Assembly (NCBI RefSeq): GCF_000321225.1 | Contig: NW_004451012.1 | Location: 913,818 to 977,817 of the forward strand | DNA length: 64,000 bases | Direction: 5' to 3' | Origin: Odobenus rosmarus divergens | Taxonomy: Eukaryota > Chordata > Mammalia > Carnivora > Odobenidae | Shown: piece after piece, positions 51,315-62,894 of the stretch | Position numbering within the stretch: position 1 is the stretch's first letter | Layout of the letters: every line of letters starts with the position of its first letter | Made by a program: the position numbers and the translations under genes | Notes under the pieces: generated by a model | Database searches by the model: none | Told to the model about the DNA's origin: nothing | The model's input: only the letters and a program-made list of their open reading frames with translations

Positions 51315-51599
51315 AAAAGCCAATTACCTGATCCATTACTATTCATGCAGAATGCCTTTTTAAGGAATTAAATTCCATGTAGCTAACACTAATTAAGAGA
51401 GATATGTCTTGAGATTTTAACAAAAACTATTATCAGATCTAGCTCCAATCAAAGAATAAAATTCCATACTCAGTTAACATTAATACTGCTTCACTGATGT
51501 GATTATAAGATAATATAAAAGATCTTCCTATACATTGGGTCAAATAATTATCTCTGTACTCAGCCCTGTAGGTACCAAAATCTATATTAGGACATTACC

Positions 51600-51869
51600 A
51601 GAGAAACAGACCCAGCAGAAGATACATATTACGAGATTTATTTCAAGAAATTGGCCTATCTGATTGTGGGGTCTGACTAGATAAGTACAGAGTCTGAGGG
51701 GCAGACCTGCAGACTGGAAACCTCTGGGTGGGAGCTAATGCTGCAAACCACAGGTACAATTTCTTCTTCAAGGAAACTTAAGTTTTGCTCTTTAAAGCCT
51801 TCCACTTGATTAGATGAGGTCCGTTCACATTATGGAAGGTAACCTCCTTTACTTAAAGTCAGCTGCTTG
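51600..51869 (+). repeat. First half of an old interspersed repeat
   Basis: AGATTTATTTCAAGAAATTG, CCACTTGATTAGATGAGGTC and CTTTACTTAAAGTCAGCTGC lead into the half found at 47822-47935. I recognise the order from mammalian genomes but cannot name the family. Confidence 0.65.
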
Positions 51870-52074
51870 CTACTGGGTATTTACCACAAAGATACAAATG
51901 TAGGGATCCAAAGGGGTACGTGCACCCCAATGTTTAATAGCAGCAATGTCCACAATAGCCAAACTGTGGAAAGAGCCAAGATGTCCATCGACAGATAAAT
52001 GGATAAAGAAGATGTGGTATATATACACAATGGAATATTATGCAGCCATCAAAAGGAATGAGATCTTGCCATTT
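51870..52074 (+). mobile_element. L1 ORF2 3' fragment running into an assembly gap
   Basis: CTACTGGGTATTTACCACAA to AATGAGATCTTGCCATTT. Same L1 region as 47020-47260, but a distinct copy (for example TTTAATAGCAGC and ATCGACAGATAAATGG). Confidence 0.92.
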
Positions 52075-52124
52075 NNNNNNNNNNNNNNNNNNNNNNNNNN
52101 NNNNNNNNNNNNNNNNNNNNNNNN
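52075..52124. other. Assembly gap of exactly 50 N
   Basis: A run of 50 ambiguous bases inside L1 sequence. The round number suggests a placeholder rather than a measured length. Confidence 0.98.
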
Positions 52125-52132
52125 GCATATGT

Positions 52133-52262
52133 ATTAAGGAAGGCACGTATTGAACGGAGCACTTGGTGTTACACGCAAACAATGAATCATGAAACACTAC
52201 ATCAAAAACTAATGATGTATGGTGATTAACATAACAATAAAATAAAATTTAAAAAAAATTTT
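52133..52262 (+). mobile_element. Short 5'-truncated L1 3' end
   Basis: The first 8 bases after the gap (GCATATGT) are the non-L1 target flank seen at 51183-51190. L1 follows, then the right flank AAATCAGCATATGT at 52263-52276. This is the true 3' junction of the insertion whose 5' junction is at 51190/51191. Confidence 0.92.
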
Positions 52263-52517
52263 AAATCAGCATATGTTACGACGAAGTACACTTATTTCAG
52301 GAATGCGTTCAAACATTCAAAAAACAGTGAACCTACATAATTCACAATAAAGAAAAAAGAGAAGTTTTATTTGATAATCTCATTCAAAAAGCTGAACAAA
52401 GTAAGAGGATTTATACTACAAATATCTGGATTTAATAAAAAGTATCATTATTTCAGGCAGTGTGATATTGGTGCAGGGGTAGAAATAATGGACCAATAAA
52501 ACAGAGTGCCTAGAAAC

Positions 52518-52545
52518 ACACACACACACACATACACTCTCTCTC
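52518..52545 (+). repeat. (CA)n microsatellite
   Basis: ACACACACACACACATACAC, then a short TC run. Confidence 0.9.
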
Positions 52546-52957
52546 TTACAGGCAAAGGTATATTGTACACAAGATAACCATATTTAAAGCTGATTCTTTA
52601 CAATATTTTTCACTCAGAAAATTTAACAAAGTAAAAAACTGAAATAGAATGTTACACTCTAATGTCATTTTAGTCATGATGAGAATGATCTGTTTATTAT
52701 CAGGATTTATTTATTTCATTAAGTGATTGCCATGATTTGTTTTATCTGTCAAAATTTAGATTTGTATTTATGTACTTAAAACATTAAGGGTTTCTAATTT
52801 AGAACAGATTAATCTACTTCTGGCTTTGTTGGTTTTATGGTGACATAATCTATTTACTTAAATCTTTCTTCTTTTGTTAATAGCTTAATTAATTGGTCAG
52901 ACAAATGTTTATACAACACATGCTAAAGCCATAATTTTTTTTCCTAAATGGTTGCAG

Positions 52958-53108
52958 GCAAGAATTTGATCCATGCAGAGCTGAACTGACTATTCTAGGG
53001 AGGACTATAAAAGCAAGTGAATCTATTAATCACATATCTGGAAAACCATTGCCAAAATCAGGATCTGTCTTTATTGGTGGATTTCCGTATCTTCATGGTG
53101 CAAACCAG
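52958..53108 (+). CDS. EYS: EYS internal exon (human exon 29 by recollection): later part of laminin G domain 1
   Basis: The exon is 151 nt, with acceptor TGGTTGCAG after a T-rich tract and donor CAG|GTATTT, which is weaker than the other two donors. Its first base completes the Arg codon split by intron 28 (phase 2), and 50 intact codons follow, ending in phase 0. The peptide starts QEFDPCRAELTILGR, passes through GKPLPKSGSVFIGGFP and ends YLHGANQ. The 'VFIGGFP' stretch is the classic late LamG strand (LYIGG-like). The domain-closing Cys (the GCI motif) should lie in the next exon, beyond the window. The 151-nt length equals human exon 29 as I recall it. A sense-strand carnivore SINE begins only 32 nt after the donor. 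The exon looks intact. Confidence 0.88.
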
Positions 53109-53140
53109 GTATTTCTGTTGATATTTTAAAATATATTATG

Positions 53141-53271
53141 GGGGTGTCTAGGTGGCTCAGTTGGTTAAGCATCCAACTCTTGATCTCAACTCAGGTCTTG
53201 ACATCAGGGTCATGAGTTCAAGCTCTGCATTGGGCTCCACACTGGATGTGGAGTCTACTTAAAAAAATATA
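53141..53271 (+). mobile_element. Old carnivore SINE 32 nt after EYS exon 29
   Basis: GGGGTGTCTAGGTGGCTCAG, CATGAGTTCAAGCTCTGCAT and GTGGAGTCTACTTAAAA: the older SINE subtype, sense strand. The exon's donor is at 53109, so the SINE begins in the proximal intron. Confidence 0.9.
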
Positions 53272-54249
53272 TAGATAGATGTAAATAATAATATGTAAAT
53301 AATAAAATGACATTAGATGTCATTTTATGAGAAAGAAATATTGGAAAACTTTAGAAAAGTTTCCTGGTTAGTGGAGCTATCTTCATGGTTTCGAAAAGAA
53401 ATTTTAAGCAATTCTAACATATGTGACTTCATCTATTCTACCAAAGTATACTCAAAGTTTACCGTTCTCATTACACAGAATTGCTCCGGTGTTAGGTTGT
53501 TTTTCCATCTTATGGCTAAACGTTTGCATTATATTTTATGATAATATTAAGCATATGGGCTTTTGTTTACTTTTATGCTAGTGATTTTGCTGGGTTTATG
53601 AGTGGGTTGGCTTAAGAACACACCACAAATCTGATTTGAGAAATGGAACTGGAAGACCATTCCCAGTCTCTAGTTCCTATGGGGTTATTAAAATGTAAAA
53701 ACGTTCTCTACAGAGTTTTGTGCATCTGCCAACGCAGTCTCTAAATTTCCATTTAGAAATTAGCTTATTGTCTTCATTATTAACCTATATTTTTGGATAA
53801 GAGCTTGCGTGCTGACTTAAATGCTATTGATTATTGGCTCCATTTTATGTTATTACAGAAAATTAGTTTACAAATTTAAGGTTGCTTGTTAATTGTACCA
53901 ATAGTTTATTACATTTATGAATCTTCTACTGTATTTACCATTGTACTTTACATATTTTAACATACTGTTTTTATTACTGAAAATCTAAAATGCTCTTATT
54001 TCAAAGCCCCACAAATATAAATTGGGTATAAATCTCACAATATTATAAATGTTATGACTATTTTATGTAGGCTAAAAAATTTCAAAGCAGATATACATAA
54101 AGAACAAAAGTCACTTGCATAGTTGATGTGACATATATGCCTTTAATGAAATAAAGGAATTCTGTCTGTAAGCATGCAGACATTATTTTAAATTTAGTTT
54201 TACTCCATTAAACTTTTGTGACTTTTTCTACAGTAATGTACTTCACTGA

Positions 54250-54410
54250 CTTTTTCCTAGATAAACAAGCATATAAGCTCTATAAGAGTAGAAAATGTCT
54301 GTTTTGTTTACCTTTTTACATCTCAAGGCAAGGACAGTTTCTGTCACATAGTACCTACTACTATTTACCAGATTGATAAACATCTGGTAAATGTATGATC
54401 AATTAAAGAG
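54250..54410 (+). repeat. L2 3' end, sense
   Basis: AAGCTCTATAAGAGTAGAAA, TCTGTTTTGTTTACC and CACATAGTACCTACTACTAT follow the L2 end. Confidence 0.55.
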
Positions 54411-54549
54411 TGGATGATAGGATTCCAAAAACTTACATAAATTAATGTTTAGTCATTTATATTTGGATTGGTTTATTTCACAACTTTATATATATTTACC
54501 AAGTAAAAGATGAGTTTTCATATAGAATTTAATTTTTGTGGGCATACAT

Positions 54550-55110
54550 TAATTAAATGCAGGTTCTCAAAACTCAAGGAGCTGATACTCTGTTGAGGAG
54601 ATACAGAAATGTCTCTATATAGTTAGGTATTTAGTCTAATAGAAATATGAAAATATACAGGGGAAATACAGAAAAATAGAAAAGGAAGCCTCTTAGTCTC
54701 CCTGGGGGAATTAGGGAGTCTGTAGTTGTGCATAGATGTGAGGGATGATCAGGTGTCTACCAGGTAAATAATATGTAGACTATCATTCCAGGCAAATGAA
54801 ACATCACACATACAGGCTTAGGTAATGGAAAGACCTAGGAGAGGGGGGGAATGGGAGTAGAAATAACTCATTATTGTGGAGGCAAGGAGTTTGGTGTGAA
54901 GTGAGCAGGAGGAAAACTTGATGTTGGAAATGTGAGCAACAGCCTGAGCATAATGCATCCTGTATAAAATGTGAAATATTATATATTTTAATACTGGTGC
55001 CTATAGGACCCATTTAAGAAGTTTGAACAAGGAGTGATCTGATGTAGTTTTCTCTCTGATTGCAACTGAAGTATAGGATTAAAGGGGCTTAGACTACAGG
55101 TCAAGAATTG
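54550..55110 (-). repeat. L2 LINE 3' region, antisense
   Basis: AGCTGATACTCTGTTGAGGA, CATTCCAGGCAAATGAAACA, AGGAGTTTGGTGTGAAGTGA and GAACAAGGAGTGATCTGATG follow the reversed L2 order. The ORF at 54804 is a by-product. Confidence 0.7.
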
Positions 55111-57149
55111 GTAAAGTTAGGAATAATATTAATTAATATGAAATGTAAATATAAATATTAATATTAAAACAATATTAATATTAATAGGAATAATTAAACA
55201 AGAAATGGTGTTGTGACAATAAGTATGAAAGGATGACTATGAAAGCTGTTGAGCTTGTAAATAATTATAGGGAAAAAAATAGAAAAATTGGGATTTCATT
55301 GACCAGTTTGGCTTATGTAAGTAGAGAATTTATAGCATCTTACTTTAGATGGGAATAAGATTATTATGAAGAAGGCAAGTTCATTTTACATTTACATTAG
55401 TTAAAGGCAGAGATAATTTTCAAATATTTGCCAGCTCGTTTGCCATGACTACTAATTCATCAGTCCATTGCATCAGTACATTCCTGCATATCATCCTATC
55501 AATGGGACATTATGATATAGAGTAGTTATTTGAAATATGAGCCTTGAGTTCTTAAGTGATCCTGACAATATGGCTATGAAGTCTTTATACAGGTGATAGT
55601 GGGAGCCACAATCACCAACTGGATTGACTTTGTAGGATAAGAGAAGAGAGAGTTAATGATTGGTGAACAGCAGTCAAGGAGTGGGCTAAAGAGGGGCCCC
55701 CAAAAGTGGTTAAAGAGGAGAGAAATTGGTATTGGGAAAAGGGGAAAAATAACCGTCACAAAAACCAAAGACAGAATTTCCAAAGGGAGTATACGTTCAA
55801 CACCAAAGCTACAAAACACCTATCAACCAGCAGTTTCAGGAGAACAATAAAATAAAAATAGAAAAAAAAATTGTAACTTTTTGAGGAAGAATAAATGGAA
55901 TGGAAAAAGCAACAGATATTTGATTACTCTTTCTAGAAGATTGTTAATAAAAAGAGAAAAGGTGGTTATCTAGGGGAGGACAGAGTGTCAAAGTAGAGTT
56001 AAAGAGATTGGTAATTTAATAACGGACTATATTCTAAAGATTTTTTTTTTCTCCCAAAACCTTTTTAGAAAGGATTGGCATTAATTAAGGGATTATCTCA
56101 ATAAAAATTTGGTACTCATTCTGGGATGTAGAAGAACTGGACATTGGTCACAATCAGATTTAGAGAAATTTCAGTGTGGAGACCAGTGAAGTTACCTGGA
56201 AATTAAAAGGATGGCCTACTAAGCATTTTCCCCTCCTTTTTAAATATTCTGTATTTGGAAGATTTTATATCAGTCAGAAAGATTTTATGATTTTTTTATT
56301 CTCATACTGTTACTAAGTCACAGTAACTGCATATGTGTGTGACATTCACTTATATTGCTATGTACTAAAAAATTGATACAAGCAAAATATAAAATGTATC
56401 TATTTGATAATACTTAAAGAGAAATCATGATGAATCAGAAAACAGAAAGAAAAAACAACTTTATGAACCTGTTTCTGTGCAGTACAGCCTCTTTGAATAT
56501 CTAAGTATCATGCAGGCTCTAACTATCTAATTATTGTCTTCTGATTAAGAGCTGCTGTTTAAGCACAGTGGGTCATCAGTACTCAGAAAATTAAAAACAA
56601 CAGGTTTGCAGTATTAAACACTAAGAAAGAGAACTATAGTTGAATCCTCAAGCCAATAAGTGCTAAGTTACACTTACTCTCTTGCCTGTAAGTTTCCAAT
56701 AATGTCTTTTTGTACTGGCCAGAACCCTTCCATGTAATAAGAGCTTCTAATCCAATGTATATATGCTGACAGGTTGTTTAATGCTTCCCTTAACAAAAAC
56801 ACATAGATCTCAGTAGGGAGGAGAGGATGAAACAGTTAGGCACTTTCAATTTTGTGACTGAAGTGTGAAAAATTCTGTGTCCCCTGAGGACTGTAGATGA
56901 TAACTTCCAGAGTCCGAGAGTCAATGCCCCCTCGCTGGTGGTAGGAAAACACTTTCCTTGGTAGTGCTTTGTGTGTACTTTTCAGTGCATGCGCTCCTGC
57001 TTTTGGGTCTAAGTTGCTTAAGGACATCAAGTCTTAATTCTTTAACAAATGTAGACCAAGTTACAATGGTACCACCTATTCTCTTTGCTAAATATAAAAG
57101 AAAATAAGATAATTATCTAGATATATTATTGTTAATCCATTAGTGGGTT

Positions 57150-57345
57150 TTTTTAAAATAATTTTTTATTGTTATGTTAATCACCATACATTACATCATT
57201 AGTTTTTGATGTAGTGTTCCATGATTCATTGTTTGTGCATAACACCCAGTGCTCCACGCAGAATGTGCCCTCTTTAATACCCATCACCAGGCTAACCCAT
57301 CCCCCCACCCCCTCCCCTCTAGAACCCTCAGTTTGTTTTTCAGAG
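57150..57345 (-). mobile_element. 5'-truncated carnivore L1 3' end
   Basis: T-run, ATTGTTATGTTAATCACCAT, ACACCCAGTGCTCCACGCAG, CCCTCAGTTTGTTTTTCAGA. I see no clear target duplication. Confidence 0.92.
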
Positions 57346-57481
57346 TTGATAACATAAAATATGTTCTGTGAAGATGGTAGTTCTTTTTCACATTCAAGTC
57401 AATCACTAATATTAAAAACAGAATTTATGATAGCATATACTCTTATATGGGATAGGATTTTTGGGGAATCAGTGACTAACT

Positions 57482-57836
57482 TAATCCACTTGGGCCACCA
57501 TAACAAAAATACCAAAGAGTGGGTGACTTAAACAACAAACATTTGTTTTTTCATAGTTACGAGGGGTGGGAAGTCCGAGATCATGGTGCTGACAGATTGC
57601 AGTCTGGTGAGAGCCCCTTTTCTGGTTCATAGACAGCTGTCTTTTGCTACATCCCCACATTGGCAGAAGGAATGAGAGAGTTCTCTGGGATCTCTTTTAT
57701 ATAGGAACTAATCTCGTTCATGAGGGATCCACCTTCATGACCTAATCACCTCCCAAAGGCACCTCCTAATACCAGCATATTGGGGATTAGGATTTTAATA
57801 TGAATTTTAGGGGCACACAAACTTTCAGTTCATAAC
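57482..57836 (-). mobile_element. MLT1-type solo LTR, antisense
   Basis: GGGCCACCATAACAAAAATA, GAGTGGGTGACTTAAACAAC, CATGACCTAATCACCTCCCA and CACACAAACTTTCAGTTCAT are the reverse of the MLT1 LTR. Confidence 0.85.
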
Positions 57837-59364
57837 AGTGATTGGTTCAAGAATCTAAATATTCATTTTAACTTTTAATTTAATTTTTAATTTCAATATA
57901 AAAGAGGAATTCAATAATTATTAAAATTTTAAACGAATCCCTTGAGAAAACAAGAACAGTTTGGTTAAAACAAGTATTATTGACTTTATATATGTTTAAA
58001 ACATGGATTTACATATTTCAATAATTAATCTGCTACAAAACCATTCACTTTTACAAAAAGCCTGTCAATCATCAGCCATAAAAATCTTTTAGTCAAAAAT
58101 GTTACTGTTAAATTAATAATCTAACACATAAAGAGAATTCTCCTTTGAAACTTGTGATTGATTCCTGAAGAACAAGGGAAAAAAATCATGTCAGTTGGCT
58201 ATATTTCCCTTTCTGTTGGAGTATTTTGATAGCTTATATTACTCATCAGGGTTCATTATTAAAGTTAAAGAGGAAATGACACCTCAGTAATACGTAAATA
58301 ATTTATGTATTTATGTTTATGATAGACTTTCAGAGGATGCTTGTCAACCTTTTTGAGCTCTTCCAAGAAACTTGTTATATGAATACAAGGTAATCAATCA
58401 GAAATAAATGGAAACACACCGTTGAAAATAATTTTCAAAAGATGACCACATTCAACCCTGTTGGGTTATGTAAATGGTGAAAAACAGAACAAAAAACCAG
58501 TTAATCTCCACTTTTACCTTATTTTCTGTCCATTTGATATTAAAAGGAAAATCACTCTACAAAAAGCAAGTCTTTTAAATAAGCATTTACATAACCTGTA
58601 TCTCTGATACAGGTTAATAGCAAAATAATAGACATCACAGTTTCATTGCAACATTTCAAAATCCATAGCTTCTTCTAGAGGTTATATGTTAAGTCATTCA
58701 TTTATTCATTTGGCCAGTCTGTAGGACTACCATTTAGGCTCTTAGTTATCTATTTTGCCATCAGTGACATTTGGCTACAATGCCAAATGCTATTTCAACA
58801 AAATAGAAGATGAAGACCAACCCAATGAAAATTATTTCTCATTCCTTGCACATATAAGAATCACTTTTAATTTATTCCCATGCAAGGACCTGCCTTTCTT
58901 AAGCAGTAATCTCTGGACTGAGCCTCACTCAGTTGTACAGCAAAAACTGGCTTCTACTCAACATAAGGACAGATTCTCCTCCCACAGTTCCACCTTTCTC
59001 TACCAACTGCTTTTCCATTTTTTGCTCCTACCCATATCTTTATCACTTTTGTCTCTATTTCTTGATATCCTTGCAAAACTCTGCCAGGAGTTTGGGAGGG
59101 CCTATCTCTGAGTCTGTCCCTACTCCAGATCCTTTCTTAATCTGTATGTTTCCAACGTTTTAAGGATCTCTCTTGAATTCCTCCATTTGTGTTTGCTTCT
59201 GGTTTTGAAAAGTTCCCCATATATTTAATCATAGTTCCTTTTATTTAAGAACACTGGCTTATATTTACCACTGTATCTACCTCACCCTAATCATTTCATT
59301 TCATTAGCAAATATAGAAAAAAATACATGCAGCTCTGCACACATAAATCTATGAAGTAATCAGA

Positions 59365-59895
59365 GGAAGATCTCAAGCATGAGTCTAAGGCTTCTGGTGG
59401 CTTAAGCAACAAAATCGGAGTCCTATTATTAAGATGAGGAGAACTGGGGAGAACAGATTTGGGGGAAATGAGGAGATGATTAGATTGGATACTTCAAGTT
59501 TGAGGTATCTGTGAGGCTTGCAGAGAAGTTACCGAGGTAACACTTGTGTTCATGACTCAGGGAATTCTCAGCGTGTAGTATTTAAATACATGTGACCAGA
59601 TGAGATAACCTCAGGGGAGAGTGAGGAAAATGAGAAGTGAAGAACCAGAACAAAGTCCTGGAGAAAACTGAGAAGGTAATTAAGTATCCGAACACAAAGT
59701 AGGTAGAGGAGTTAAGAGCAAAACCAGAAAAATGTGCTGTTTGGTAGCAGGCAGAAGAAGAACAAGTTTCAAGAAAGAGAAGCTGTTTAACCCTGCTAAA
59801 ATTGGATCTATAAAGAATAAGGGCTGAAAAGCATCTACTAGGTTTTCTGATATGGAGATCATTGATAAACTTGTAAGAGAAATGACAACCTTTTT
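59365..59895 (-). repeat. L2 LINE internal region, antisense
   Basis: TGATTAGATTGGATACTTCA with AAGTTTGAGGTATCTGTGAG, TGACCAGATGAGATAACCTC, GTCCTGGAGAAAACTGAGAA and ATATGGAGATCATTGATAAA follow the reversed L2 3'-region order. The 107-codon minus ORF (59582-59905) is on the L2 sense strand but too decayed to name. Confidence 0.65.
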
Positions 59896-60295
59896 TTAAA
59901 CTCACGATGGTGAATGAAGGAATATCATCAGCATTCTGTTAGGAACCGATGTTTTCCCTTGGCAAAAGGGGGAGAATCTAGCCGGACATTTGCTTCCTAT
60001 TGTAAAAAACATGGAAATTACAACTGCAAGGGAGACAGTTTAGTATGTTTTTAATCTGCATTGTAAATTCTTTTAGTATCACCTATAAAGTGGAACATGT
60101 TCATATCCTAAACAACAAAATTTTCTGTTTAAGGATGCACACTAGTGAAATTCTTATATTTGAATACAAGGAGACATACTGCCACATGTAACTGGAATCA
60201 TTCAGTATTTGTGTTTCTGTGCCTGGCTTCCTTCTCTTAGCATAATGTCCTCCAGTCCATCCGTGTTGTCACTTATTGAAGAATTTCCTTTATTT

Positions 60296-60488
60296 ATTTA
60301 TTTTTATTTTTTTTAAAGATTTTATTTATTTATTTGACAGAGAGAGTGAGAGAGCACAGCAGGGGGAGCAGCAGAGGGAGAGGGAGAAGCAGGCTTCCCA
60401 CTGAGCAGGGAGCCCAATCCCAGGACCCTGGGATCATGACTCGAGCCGAAGGCAGCCACCTAACTACCTGAGCTACCTAGGTGCCTCC
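60296..60488 (-). mobile_element. Carnivore SINE inside the old L1
   Basis: Antisense SINE. Flanks GAATTTCCTTT (60281) and GAATTTCCCTT (60490). It lacks part of the GATGCGGGGCTCGA block near 60413. Confidence 0.92.
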
Positions 60489-60883
60489 AGAATTTCCCTT
60501 TTTTAAAGGCTGAAAAAAAAAAAGTTTCCTTTTTCTTTAAAGGTTGAATTTCTATTTTTAAAAGGAATAGTATTCTTTTTTATGTATTTTCTTTATCTGT
60601 TGGTTTGTCAGTAGACATTTAGATTATTTCCATATCTTGGTTATTGTGAATAGTGCTGCTATGAATATAGGAGTGTTAATATCTTATTAAGATCTTTATT
60701 TCAATTTTTTTGAAGTAATACCCAGAAGTAGGATTGCAGGATCATATGGTAGTTCCATTTTTAATTCTTAGGGAACCTCTGTACTACTTTCCATAGCAGC
60801 TTCACCATTTTGCATTCCCACCAGCAATGCACAAGGGTTCTGATTCCTCCACAGCCTCACTCCTCACCAACATTTGTTGCATA

Positions 60884-61010
60884 CACACACACACAGACAC
60901 ACACACAATTTACATGCACACATATACATATATATATACACATATGTACATATATATAGGGGTATGCATATGTGTGTATATATGTATGTATGTGTGTATT
61001 TATTTGTTTA
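60884..61010. repeat. Compound CA/TA/TG microsatellite
   Basis: (CA)n, then TA and CATA steps, then (TGTA)n, within the old L1. The ORF at 60827 is an artefact. Confidence 0.92.
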
Positions 61011-62195
61011 TTTCTCTATCTAAAACTCCATACTGTGGTGAATGAAGTAGCAAGAGTAGGCATTCTTGTCTTATTTCAGATCTTAGATGAATACCTTTCA
61101 GTTTTAAACTATTGAGTATGATGTTAGCTCTGGGCTTGTCAAGTATGGCCATTGTTAGCTGAAGTAATTTCCTTTTATTCTTAGTTTTCTGAGTGTTTTT
61201 GTCATGAAAGGGCATTGAATTTTGTCCAATTCTTTTTCTGACTCTATTAAGATATTTTTATGATTTTTATCTTTTATTCTGTGAAGGTGATGTATCACAT
61301 TAATTGATTCTTGGTATGTTGAACCATTCTTACGTCCTACAGATAAATCACACTTGTTCACAGTATATGATCCTTTTTGATTTGCTGGTATTTTGTTGAG
61401 GAGTTTTGCATTTATCTTCAAAAGGGACATTAGCAGATAGTTTGCTTTTCTTGTGGTGTCTATGACTGGCTTTCATATCAGAGTAATGGTGGCCTCATAA
61501 AACGTGTTTGGAAATGTTCCCTCCTCTTCAATTTTTTGGAAGAGTTTGGAAAGAATTGATGTTAATTCTTCTTTAAGTGTTTGGTAGAGGTCACCAGTAA
61601 AGATATCTTATCCTGGGATTTTCTTTTTGGAAGGCATTTGATTACTAATTCAGTCTTCTTACTAGTTATTTGTTCATTCAGACTATCTGTTTCTTTATGA
61701 TTTAGTCTTGATAGGTTGTATATTTCTAGGAGCTTATCTATTTCTACTAGGTTACCCAGTTTGTTGGCATATAATTGTTAGTAGTATTCTCTTATGATCC
61801 TTTTTATTCCTGTGGCATCAGTTAAAATGTCTCTTCTTTCATTTCTGATCTTATTTGAGTCTTCTTTGTTAGTATAGTGAAGGGTTTGTCAATTTTGTTT
61901 ATCTTTTTGTTTGTTTTTCAAAAAACAACTCAGTGTTGCTGATTTTGTCTTTTGAATGAGGATTTTCATCCATTGACAATTAAAGTGATTATTGATAGAG
62001 AAGGATTTATTATTACCATTTCTTACTTGCTTTCTGTTAGTCATAGTTCTTTTCTCTTTTCCTCTCTTGCTGTCTTCTTTTGTGTTTTGTTAATTTTTTG
62101 TGTTTTATGCTTTTTATTTTTTGTATTATATGCTTTGATTCTTTTCTCTTTTTCTTTTATGTAATTTTTATAGGTATTTTGTGTTTGTGTAGTCT

Positions 62196-62221
62196 GTGTG
62201 TGTGTGTGTGTGTGTGTGTAT
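62196..62221 (+). repeat. (TG)n microsatellite
   Basis: A pure TG run of about 12 units. Confidence 0.92.
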
Positions 62222-62672
62222 GATTACCTTGTGGTTTACATAAACTATCCTATAGCTGTAACACTGTTTTAAGCTAACAATTTAAGTTCAATCATACACA
62301 AAATCTCTACACACTAACTTCTCCCTTTCTCACACATTATGTTATTGTTGTCAAAATTTACATCTATTAATATTGAATATCTTTTAATATGATTTTATAG
62401 CTATTTTTAATACTTAATGTCTTTTAACTTTTATAATAAAGTGATTTGTGCACTACCACTACAGTAACACAGTATATATTTATATATTTACCTTTACTAA
62501 GAAGTTTCATAGTTTCTTATGCTATTGTGTTGCTGTTTAGTGTCTTTTCATTTCAACTTGAAGAACTACCTTTAGCAAATTTTGTAAGGTAGGTCTAGTG
62601 GTGATGAACTCTGTCAGCTTTTGTTTTTCTGGAAAAATGCTTATCTCTCCTTCATTTTTAAAAGAGAGTTTT

Positions 62673-62894
62673 GAACCATTAGAGACTATGGACTCTGAGA
62701 AACAAACAGGATTTTAGGGGGGGTGGGGATGGGTTGGCCCGGTGATGGGTATTAGGGAGGGCACGTACCTGCATGGAGAACTGGGTGTTATACGAAAACA
62801 ATGGATTGTGGATCACCACATCAAAAACTAATGATGTATTGTATGGTGACTAAAATAACATAATAAAATTTAAAAAAATAATAAAATAAAATAA
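62673..62894 (+). mobile_element. 5'-truncated young L1 3' end inside the old L1
   Basis: GAACCATTAGAGACTATGGA to AACATAATAAAATTTAAAAA, sense. Flanked by TAAAAGAGAGTTTT at 62659-62672 and 62895-62908, identical. Confidence 0.94.

Larger units (their letters stand above)
10529..52957 (+). other. EYS: EYS intron 28 (42.4 kb as assembled)
   Basis: Bounded by GTAATA and GTTGCAG. The phases on both sides match across the whole 42 kb, which supports a single intron. It contains most of the repeats listed here. Stretches with nothing I can name are 10560-11280, 13200-15500, 15940-16960, 17110-18650, 20010-21640, 23570-25270, 26360-27690, 28220-30480, 31960-32740, 33960-35150, 37130-37840, 39560-40700, 42490-43830, 44270-46930, 47940-49100 (apart from an L2 piece) and 49550-51170. 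All are AT-rich without credible coding signal. The segment order inside 46.9-52.3 kb is doubtful (see findings). Confidence 0.75.

Noticed and set aside
51934..52197. ORFs crossing the run of N
   Set aside because: They include undefined bases and L1 sequence, and the join across the gap is itself doubtful.
58755..59111. 118-codon plus-strand ORF
   Set aside because: Low-complexity Leu/Ser/Phe-rich tail, no recognisable domain and no plausible splice phase link to EYS exon 29.
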